Shown here: in pieces, positions 1-5,315 of the stretch
How the letters are laid out: the number at the start of each line of letters is the position of its first letter
Numbering within the stretch: the stretch's first letter is position 1
Assembly (NCBI GenBank): GCA_003446775.1
Contig: DMCH01000085.1
Coordinates: 16,130-32,613, forward strand
Direction: 5' to 3'
Length of the DNA: 16,484 nt
Source of the DNA: Chloroflexota bacterium
Lineage (GTDB): Bacteria > Chloroflexota > Dormibacteria > Dormibacterales > Dormibacteraceae
Position numbers and translations under genes: made by a program
Notes under the pieces: model-generated
Databases searched by the model: none
What the model was told of the DNA's origin: nothing
The model's input: only the letters and a program-made list of their open reading frames with translations

Positions 1-231
1 GTCGAATTCGGTGGCTCCGGGACTGTTGCCGGACGCCTGGAGGTAGGCGGCATAGTCGTGGGCGGTGAAGTCGCCGACGAGCGTCTTCGGGCTTGAAGGG
101 ACGTCGATCCAGTCCACCGTCGGGGGGCTCGCCAGCAGAGGGTGGAGATCCGTGGCCGCCGCGGCGCCAACGGACGCCAGCAGGATCGCCAGAACCGCCA
201 ATACGAGTCCCGAGAGTGCCCGCGTGCCCAT
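1..231 (-). CDS. secreted protein of unknown function, N-terminal part (partial)
   Basis: An open frame of 77 codons runs from an ATG at 229-231 to the left edge with no stop, so the 3' end lies outside the window. The first ~26 residues are a clear signal peptide: MGTRALSG, then a hydrophobic Leu/Val/Ala core ending in an Ala run (cleavage likely near GAAAA|T). No lipobox cysteine is present, so the protein is probably exported rather than lipid-anchored. The mature part (TDLHPLLASPPTVDWIDVP...) resembles no family I recognise. The start is supported by the signal peptide and by TAGAAT ending 6 nt upstream. It is divergent from pdxS with 142 bp between the two starts. Being a real gene is fairly sure; its function is unknown. 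Confidence 0.72.
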   Translation of the reverse strand, partial: MGTRALSGLVLAVLAILLASVGAAAATDLHPLLASPPTVDWIDVPSSPKTLVGDFTAHDYAAYLQASGNSPGATEFD

Positions 232-237
232 CGCTGG

Positions 238-243
238 ATTCTA
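238..243 (-). promoter_or_regulatory. -10 box of the secreted-protein gene
   Basis: TAGAAT read on the minus strand, six bases before the ATG at 231. The predicted transcript would start at or next to the start codon (leaderless). The identical hexamer precedes the divergent pdxS. No convincing -35 box is visible. Confidence 0.5.
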
Positions 244-295
244 GTGATGCAGCTTGGGCTGGGCTGGTGACTCACGGTCTACTGCGCCCGGGCTC

Positions 296-346
296 CCCTC
301 CTTGGTCCTCCCCCTGCGGGGGAGGGCGGCAGCGAGGGCAGGAGGG
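296..346. repeat. nested inverted repeat upstream of pdxS
   Basis: Inner arms CCTCCCCC (307-314) and GGGGGAGG (318-325) are perfectly complementary around TGC. Outer arms CCCTCCT (296-302) and AGGAGGG (340-346) are also perfectly complementary. The whole reads as a REP-like palindromic unit in the space between divergent genes. Folded as RNA it would bury the purine-rich GAGGG...AGGAGGG tract and the ATG at 347, one reason to prefer the pdxS start at 374. Whether it is a dispersed repeat cannot be told from one copy. Confidence 0.55.
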
Positions 347-360
347 ATGAAGTGCGAGCG

Positions 361-366
361 TAGAAT
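361..366 (+). promoter_or_regulatory. -10 box of pdxS
   Basis: TAGAAT followed by seven bases and then GTG at 374. This is the spacing expected when transcription begins at the start codon. The hexamer lies inside the reading frame if the upstream ATG at 347 is used, so the two start choices are mutually informative. Confidence 0.45.
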
Positions 367-373
367 TCTGATC

Positions 374-1291
374 GTGGCCGAACGCAACGGATCCCGTAAT
401 GGAAAAGGGGCTGTCAAGGGCTCATTCAAGGTCAAGGCGGGGCTCGCCCAGATGCTGAAGGGCGGCGTGATCATGGACGTGGTCACACCCGAACACGCGC
501 GGATGGCCCAGGACGCCGGCGCGTGCGCCGTGATGGCCCTCGAGCGCGTACCGGCTGACATCCGCAAGGAGGGCGGCGTGGCGCGGATGTCCGACCCGAC
601 GCTCATCCGCTCGATCATGGAGTCCGTGACGATCCCGGTCATGGCGAAGTGCCGGATCGGCCACTTCGTCGAGGCGCAGATCCTCGAGGCCCTTGGGATC
701 GACTACATCGACGAGTCCGAGGTGCTCACACCCGCCGACGAAGAGAACCACATCGACAAGCACCCGTTCAAGGTTCCGTTCGTCTGCGGCTGTCGCGACC
801 TCGGTGAGGCGTTGCGACGAATCGCTGAAGGTGCGGCGATGATCCGCACCAAGGGTGAAGCCGGAACCGGCAACGTGGTCGAAGCGGTTCGACATGCCCG
901 TGCCGTCAATGCCGGCATTCGGAAGCTTCACGGTTTGAGCCACGCCGAGCTGGTGCGCGAAGCCAAGCAGATCGGAGCGCCGGTCGAGCTGCTTGCCGAA
1001 TGCCAGCGTCTCGGCCGCCTGCCCGTGGTCAACTTCGCCGCGGGTGGAATCGCGACGCCGGCAGACGCGGCGCTGATGATGCAGCTCGGCGTGGACGGTG
1101 TGTTCGTCGGCTCCGGCATCTTCAAGTCCGAGGACCCCTTGAAGCGTGCCAAAGCGATCGTGGCGGCCACAACGTATTTCGACAAGCCCGAAGTTCTGGC
1201 GGAGGTTTCCGCCGGTCTCGGGAAGGCGATGCCGGGGCTCGAGATCCCCTCCATCCCGAAGGACGAGCTGCTCGCTGCCAGAGGCTGGTAG
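374..1291 (+). CDS. pdxS: pyridoxal 5'-phosphate synthase lyase subunit PdxS
   Basis: This is the synthase subunit of the DXP-independent vitamin B6 pathway. It joins ribose 5-phosphate, glyceraldehyde 3-phosphate and ammonia (delivered by PdxT) into pyridoxal 5'-phosphate, as a cytosolic (beta/alpha)8 barrel forming a dodecamer. The family core is intact: FKVKAGLAQMLKGGVIMDV near the N-terminus, the two imine-forming lysines in VMAK (about K92) and RTKGEAGTGN (about K160), 68 residues apart as in Bacillus PdxS, and the phosphate-binding FAAGGIATPADA and VGSGIFKS loops. From GTG 374 it is 305 aa, close to family length. An ATG at 347 (314 aa) and one at 254 (345 aa) are in frame. The former sits against a stable inverted repeat, and the longer extension is unlike the family. 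pdxT follows. Confidence 0.95.
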   Translation: MAERNGSRNGKGAVKGSFKVKAGLAQMLKGGVIMDVVTPEHARMAQDAGACAVMALERVPADIRKEGGVARMSDPTLIRSIMESVTIPVMAKCRIGHFVEAQILEALGIDYIDESEVLTPADEENHIDKHPFKVPFVCGCRDLGEALRRIAEGAAMIRTKGEAGTGNVVEAVRHARAVNAGIRKLHGLSHAELVREAKQIGAPVELLAECQRLGRLPVVNFAAGGIATPADAALMMQLGVDGVFVGSGIFKSEDPLKRAKAIVAATTYFDKPEVLAEVSAGLGKAMPGLEIPSIPKDELLAARGW

Positions 1292-1295
1292 TCGC

Positions 1296-1309
1296 CCGGC
1301 GTCCGCCGG
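1296..1309 (+). other. short GC hairpin after the pdxS stop
   Basis: CCGGC-GTCC-GCCGG, a perfect 5-bp stem with a 4-base loop four bases after the pdxS stop codon. It is followed by TAAAAGG rather than a U-run, so it is not a convincing intrinsic terminator. It could protect the 3' end of a processed pdxS transcript. Confidence 0.35.
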
Positions 1310-1321
1310 TAAAAGGGGCCA

Positions 1322-1355
1322 CCACGAACTCAAGGTGAAGCCTCTGAGTTCGTGG
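1322..1355 (+). promoter_or_regulatory. stem-loop between pdxS and pdxT
   Basis: CCACGAACTCA (1322-1332) and TGAGTTCGTGG (1345-1355) are perfectly complementary over 11 bp with a 12-base loop. The loop can add AGG/CCT pairs around TGAAG. No T-run follows. It lies in the pdxS-pdxT gap, ten bases before AAGGG and 21 bases before the TTG proposed as pdxT start. It may set the relative expression of synthase and glutaminase by RNA stability or ribosome access; that role is inferred. Confidence 0.5.
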
Positions 1356-1376
1356 GGCAAACGCAAGGGCGCACCT

Positions 1377-1949
1377 TTGATTGGGGTCCTCGCCATGCAG
1401 GGTGCGTTTGCGGAGCATGTGCGCGCGCTCGAATCGGTTGGCGCGAAGACACGCCTGGTCAAGACGCCCGAGGACCTTCACAACCTTGATGGCCTGGTGC
1501 TTCCTGGCGGCGAGAGCACGACGATGACGATGCTGATGGAGCGCGTCGGCCTGCTCGAACCGCTGCGCGACGCCATCGCCGGCGGCCTCCCGACGCTGGC
1601 CACGTGCGCCGGCATGATCGTGCTCGCGCGCGAGGTGACCGACGGGATGGCGGGCCAGCGTGGCCTGGGCCTGCTCGACATCTCGGTGCGGCGCAACGGG
1701 TACGGACGGCAGGTCGACAGCTTCGAAGCTGCCATCGATGTGGCCGGCCTCGACGGCAAGGCATTTCCCGGGGTGTTCATCAGGTCACCGCTTGTGGAGT
1801 CGGCCGGTACCGCCGAGGTGGTCGCGGTGCATGACGGCCGCGCCGTAGCGGTGCGCCAGGGCCACATCCTCGCGCTGTGCTTTCACCCCGAGCTCACCGG
1901 AGACAGGCGGCTGCATCAGGAATTCGTGCGAATGGCGTTGGCTTCATGA
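1377..1949 (+). CDS. pdxT: pyridoxal 5'-phosphate synthase glutaminase subunit PdxT
   Basis: Class I glutamine amidotransferase that hydrolyses glutamine and channels ammonia to PdxS. The sequence shows IGVLAMQGAFAEH at the N-terminus, the LPGGESTT oxyanion motif, the nucleophile cysteine in TCAGM (C77) and the His/Glu pair in FHPELT (H170, E172, the same numbering as Bacillus PdxT). NGYGRQVDSFEA and VFIRSP are also family signatures. I place the start at TTG 1377 (190 aa): it begins at the conserved IGVL strand and has AAGGG seven bases upstream. An in-frame GTG at 1335 would add 14 residues but falls in the loop of a strong stem-loop, so I prefer TTG. The 3' end overlaps the next gene by ATGA. 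Confidence 0.93.
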   Translation: MIGVLAMQGAFAEHVRALESVGAKTRLVKTPEDLHNLDGLVLPGGESTTMTMLMERVGLLEPLRDAIAGGLPTLATCAGMIVLAREVTDGMAGQRGLGLLDISVRRNGYGRQVDSFEAAIDVAGLDGKAFPGVFIRSPLVESAGTAEVVAVHDGRAVAVRQGHILALCFHPELTGDRRLHQEFVRMALAS

Positions 1950-2911
1950 AGCTGAGGGCAGCAAGCCTGCTCGACCTCTCGCGCATCGAGGAGATGCACC
2001 GGTCGGCGGACATGACGATGAACGGAGCCGATGCCCCTGCGGCGAGGCTGTGGTCTCTGCTCAGCTCCACGCTTTCGGCGTTCCTGCCCCTCTCGCAGGA
2101 GACGCTCATCTACGTGGCCGAGGAGGGCGGCAAGGTGGTCGGCTACGTGCAGGCGTCGGGTGGGCAGCGGGGCCTTGAGCTTTCGCGGGCAAAGGTCCTA
2201 CAGGTGCTGAACCTGCAGGTGGTGGATGGGTCTTCCGATGACGTGGCGCCGGCGCTGGTCGAGCACCTGTGCAACCAGGCGCTCGAGCGCGGAGCGCAGC
2301 GGGTGTTCGTGCGCCTGCCGGACCGCGATCCGCTGCTGCCGGTGTTCCGGCTTCGCGGTTTTCGCCAGTACGCCACCGAGGTCGTCGTCTACGCCGAGAA
2401 CCCGATCGCGCGCTCGCAGCGACAGCCCGACGGCGTCCGGCCCGTGAAGAGAGGCGACAATCGCCTGCTCTACCAGCTCTACCGGAAGGTCACCCCGCAG
2501 GGTGTATCGCAGCTCGAGGCGCCCACCTATCGCGACTGGCGGGCGCTGCACGGCGAGTGGACCGGTCGTCTGAGCGCGCGGGGATCGGACAAGCTCGAGC
2601 TGGTGTTCGACCGGGTCGAGCTCGTGGGCTGGGTCAAGGTCGAGCGGAGCTCGGGAGCGCGCCCGCACACACTCAATTTCTTGGCGATGCCCGAGCGTCC
2701 CCTTCCCGACGAGCTGGCAGACCTCGGCCTCTCTCTGCTGGCCGGCTCCGAGGCTCCCGCCTGGTCGAGCCTGCGCCACTATGATTCGCACATGATCGAC
2801 GCCCTGAGAGGGCGTGGGTTCAGCGTACTTTTGACGCAGCTACTCCTGGTCAAAGAACTGGCCGTTCGAGTACCCGTGCGAGAGAAAGGACTGGTGCCCT
2901 CGCTCGCATGA
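1946..2911 (+). CDS. GNAT-fold protein, probably tandem degenerate acetyltransferase domains
   Basis: A 321-aa cytosolic protein starting at an ATG that overlaps the pdxT stop (ATGA), so it is translationally coupled. Residues ~1-151 read like a GNAT domain: N-terminal helix pair, the strand segment IYVAEEGGKVVGYVQA, then ALVEHLCNQALERGAQRVFV and DPLLPVFRLRGFRQYATEVVVY, the typical last helices and strands. The acetyl-CoA pyrophosphate loop (normally Q/RxxGxG/A) is not clear; DGSSDDVAP stands in its place. The C-terminal half begins VRPVKRGDNRLLYQLYRKVTP, as tandem GNAT proteins often do, but is weaker. I cannot name a substrate. It may be a catalytically impaired binding protein. Its place in the pdxST operon is clear; its role is not. 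Confidence 0.75.
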   Translation: MKLRAASLLDLSRIEEMHRSADMTMNGADAPAARLWSLLSSTLSAFLPLSQETLIYVAEEGGKVVGYVQASGGQRGLELSRAKVLQVLNLQVVDGSSDDVAPALVEHLCNQALERGAQRVFVRLPDRDPLLPVFRLRGFRQYATEVVVYAENPIARSQRQPDGVRPVKRGDNRLLYQLYRKVTPQGVSQLEAPTYRDWRALHGEWTGRLSARGSDKLELVFDRVELVGWVKVERSSGARPHTLNFLAMPERPLPDELADLGLSLLAGSEAPAWSSLRHYDSHMIDALRGRGFSVLLTQLLLVKELAVRVPVREKGLVPSLA

Positions 2912-4473
2912 GCAGGCCCGAAACGTCGCTTGTGACCTCAGCCGGGCGCGGGCAGGGAGCACAAAGCTGGGACGAGGAGATCGAGCTCCTGTCGCGCGCG
3001 CTGCCCACCGACCTGGCGCGCGCGCTCCACGAGCGAACCGATCCCCGCGAGCTGCTCGAGATCGTGCTCGACCTCGGCCGGGAGCCGGAGGCCCGCGTGC
3101 CTGGGCGCGAGGTGCTGCTGGCCGACCGCCCGGTTTCCGCATCAGACCTCGAACACGTCACCAACAACGTCGGCCAGTTCGGCGACGACAACCGCGCCGG
3201 CATCGAGCGCACCCTCCACCGCGTGTCCGCGATCCGCAACCGTTCGGGCCGGATCACCGGGCTCACCATGCGCGTCGGGCGTGCGGTCACCGGCACGGGC
3301 GAGATCATCCGCGACATCGTGATCAGCGGCCAGAGCATTCTTTTGCTGGGACGGCCCGGCATCGGCAAGACCACGATGCTGCGCGAGTGCGCGCGCCTGC
3401 TCGCTGACGAGCTGCGCAAGCGCGTGGTGATAGTCGACACGTCGAACGAGATCGGCGGGGACGGCGACATCCCTCATCCTGGGATCGGGCGCGCGCGTCG
3501 CATGCAGGTGCGGACGCCGTTGCTTCAGCACTCGGTGATGATCGAGGCGGTCGAGAACCACATGCCCGAGGTCATCGTCATCGACGAGATCGGCACGGAG
3601 CTCGAGGCATCCGCCGCGCGCACCATCGCCGAGCGTGGCGTGCAGCTCATCGCGACCGCGCACGGCCAGACACTCGAGAACCTCCTTATCAACCCGACGC
3701 TGAACGACCTCCTCGGCGGCATCCAGAGCGTGACGCTGTCCGACGAAGAGGCGCGACGGCGGGGCACACAGAAGTCGGTGCTCGAGCGCAAGGCGCCGCC
3801 GACATTCGACGTGCTCGTCGAGATCCAGGACCGCGACCGCGTCGCCATCCACATGCCCCTGGCCGATATCGTCGACACCGCGCTCCGCGGGCCGATGCTC
3901 ACGCCCAAGATCCGCATGCGCACGCGTGAGGGCCGGGTCATCTCCAACGTCGAGGTCCCGACCGTGGTTGCGCCCGATTTGCCAGCGGCCGCGGCCGCCG
4001 GCAGCAAACCGTTCGGCATCTTTCCTTATGGTGTGAGCCGCCACCACGTCGAGCAGTCGATCCGCGAGCTCGAGCTGCCGGTGCGAGTGCTGGGCAACCT
4101 CGACGGCGCCGGTGCGGTGCTCACGCTCAAAAATCACTACCGGCGGCGGCCGGACAGCCTGCGTCAGGCGGAGAGCCGCGGCCTGCCGATCCACATCCTC
4201 AAGAGCAATTCGGTCACCCAGATTCGCGACGCGCTCTCGCGTATTTACGGAGTCGACAAGCACGACGAGGCGACGACTCGCGCCCTGGCCGAGGCCGCCG
4301 CGGCGATCAAGACCGTGAAGACGACGCTGCGACCCGTCGAGATCGCGCCCCAGAACGCATACCTACGCCGACTGCAGCATCAGCTGGTCGCGGAGAACGA
4401 GCTCTCCGCGCGCAGCACCGGCAAGGAGCCCCAGCGCCGCTTGCGCATCACGCCGACTCCCGAAGATCCTTAG
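2908..4473 (+). CDS. R3H and AAA ATPase domain protein (SpoIIIAA / Ycf45-like)
   Basis: A 521-aa ATPase starting at an ATG that overlaps the previous stop (ATGA). The P-loop is GRPGIGKTT (K154), followed by the family signature DTSNEIGGDGDIPHPGIGR and RRMQV, then Walker B VIVIDEIG (D226, E227) and ATAHG. This set is characteristic of SpoIIIAA/Ycf45-type ring ATPases. The C-terminus ends in an R3H-like segment with R487xxxH491 (RRLQHQLV), a fold that binds single-stranded nucleic acid. A central block (~320-440) carries the IRELELPVRVL and LTLKNHYRRRPDSLRQAE stretches often seen in this family. The stop TAG coincides with the left end of an inserted repeat element. It is likely a nucleic-acid-associated ATPase; its precise job is not established. 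Moderate-length N-terminal helical region, no membrane segment. Confidence 0.88.
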   Translation: MSRPETSLVTSAGRGQGAQSWDEEIELLSRALPTDLARALHERTDPRELLEIVLDLGREPEARVPGREVLLADRPVSASDLEHVTNNVGQFGDDNRAGIERTLHRVSAIRNRSGRITGLTMRVGRAVTGTGEIIRDIVISGQSILLLGRPGIGKTTMLRECARLLADELRKRVVIVDTSNEIGGDGDIPHPGIGRARRMQVRTPLLQHSVMIEAVENHMPEVIVIDEIGTELEASAARTIAERGVQLIATAHGQTLENLLINPTLNDLLGGIQSVTLSDEEARRRGTQKSVLERKAPPTFDVLVEIQDRDRVAIHMPLADIVDTALRGPMLTPKIRMRTREGRVISNVEVPTVVAPDLPAAAAAGSKPFGIFPYGVSRHHVEQSIRELELPVRVLGNLDGAGAVLTLKNHYRRRPDSLRQAESRGLPIHILKSNSVTQIRDALSRIYGVDKHDEATTRALAEAAAAIKTVKTTLRPVEIAPQNAYLRRLQHQLVAENELSARSTGKEPQRRLRITPTPEDP

Positions 4474-4666
4474 TGTCCGATCCCGGAATGTCCTTGCATC
4501 TTCGCGACCTAGGCGGCCGGGCGCCTACGGCGCTGAAGCCGGCGTCGCCTCCTGCGCGCGCTCGGTCACGCATCTACGCGATGCGCTCCCTCGCGTGCTC
4601 GTCGGCTCCTTGGCTCCGGCCGCCGATGCCGCGAAATATGCAGCGGACCTCCGGTACCGGACACTA
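4471..4666. mobile_element. MITE-like element with ~50-bp terminal inverted repeats
   Basis: The left end (TAGTGTCCGATCCCGGAATG, from 4471) and the reverse complement of the right end (TAGTGTCCGGTACCGGAGGT, from 4666) stay alignable for about 50 bases: shared TAGTGTCCG, CCGGA, TCC, TGCAT, TTCGCG and GGCGGCCGG, with a few mismatches and short gaps (4471-4520 against 4616-4666). The middle holds a small hairpin, CGCATC-TACGC-GATGCG (4569-4585). No transposase or credible ORF is inside. TA occurs at both outer boundaries, fitting a TA target duplication as in IS630/mariner-type transposition. It lies exactly between the ATPase gene and tmk, and its first three bases are the ATPase stop codon. 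A structured intergenic RNA or a terminator/attenuator is the main alternative. Confidence 0.7.
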
Positions 4667-4670
4667 GCTA

Positions 4671-5294
4671 GTGGCCGGTCTCTTCATTACTTTCGAGGGG
4701 CCCGAGGGCGCCGGCAAGACCACGCAGGTCGAGCTGCTGGGCCAGGCACTGGCGAACCGGCAGCCGGTGCTGGTGCGTGAGCCGGGCGGCAACGAGCTCG
4801 GCGAGCGCATCCGCGAGATCGTCCTCACCGGCACGCTCGAGCTGGACGCGGAGGCCGAGATGTATCTCTTCATGGCCGCCCGCAAGCAGCTGATCGCCGA
4901 GGTCATCGCGCCTGCGCTCGCGGGGGGTCAAATAGTGGTCGCGGATCGCTACCACGACTCGACGCTCGCGTACCAGGGCGGGGCCCGCGGCGTGCCCACG
5001 ACCTGGCCGCCGACGTTTCCGCGCCCCGACGTCACGTTCCTGTTGTCGGTTCCGGTCGAGAAAGGGCTCGAGCGCCTGGCCGAGGCGGGCAAGCAACCGG
5101 ATCGGCTCGAGAGGGAGTCGATCGAGTTCCACCTGCGCGTGGCCGCCGCCTATGAGCGCCTCGCCGCGGCCGAACCGAACCGGTTCGCCCGGTTGGACGC
5201 GGCCGGCTCCAGAGACCACATCCATATTGCTGTCATGGCCCGGCTACAGCCCCTTCTCGACCGCCTGGATAAGACGGCCGTTCCGCCGGGATAG
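4671..5294 (+). CDS. tmk: thymidylate kinase
   Basis: A 207-aa kinase that phosphorylates dTMP to dTDP for DNA synthesis in the cytosol. The P-loop FEGPEGAGKTTQ (K16) is near the N-terminus. The family DR[YH] motif is ADRYHDSTLAYQG (D92, R93), and REPGG and the dTMP-binding region follow the usual order. Length is normal for the family. The GTG start is fixed by the conserved GLFITFEG opening and lies four bases after the inserted repeat. No Shine-Dalgarno sequence or close -10 hexamer is visible, so its expression must come by read-through of the element or from a promoter within it. Before the insertion it probably followed the ATPase gene directly. No holB-like delta-prime gene follows, unlike many tmk loci. 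Confidence 0.95.
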   Translation: MAGLFITFEGPEGAGKTTQVELLGQALANRQPVLVREPGGNELGERIREIVLTGTLELDAEAEMYLFMAARKQLIAEVIAPALAGGQIVVADRYHDSTLAYQGGARGVPTTWPPTFPRPDVTFLLSVPVEKGLERLAEAGKQPDRLERESIEFHLRVAAAYERLAAAEPNRFARLDAAGSRDHIHIAVMARLQPLLDRLDKTAVPPG

Positions 5295-5299
5295 AGCGC

Positions 5300-5305
5300 T
5301 AGACT
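5300..5305 (+). promoter_or_regulatory. -10 box of the ABC transporter gene
   Basis: TAGACT, six bases after the tmk stop and ten bases before the GTG start at 5316. The spacing predicts a leader of about 0-4 nt. It suggests the ABC gene has its own promoter despite the short gap to tmk. Confidence 0.45.
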
Positions 5306-5315
5306 CCGACCCCCA

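Noticed and set aside
254..373. N-terminal extension of PdxS from ATG 254 or ATG 347
   Set aside because: The extra residues are unlike the family and run through a palindrome and a -10 box. GTG 374 gives normal length. ATG 347 remains possible because GAGGG lies eight bases upstream.
422..1462. 346-codon minus-strand open frame opposite pdxS and pdxT
   Set aside because: Antisense shadow of conserved genes in GC-rich DNA.
4473..4667. Small open frame of 64 codons between the ATPase gene and tmk
   Set aside because: It lies entirely within the inverted-repeat element, has Arg/Pro/Ala-rich composition typical of random GC-rich sequence, and no ribosome binding site.
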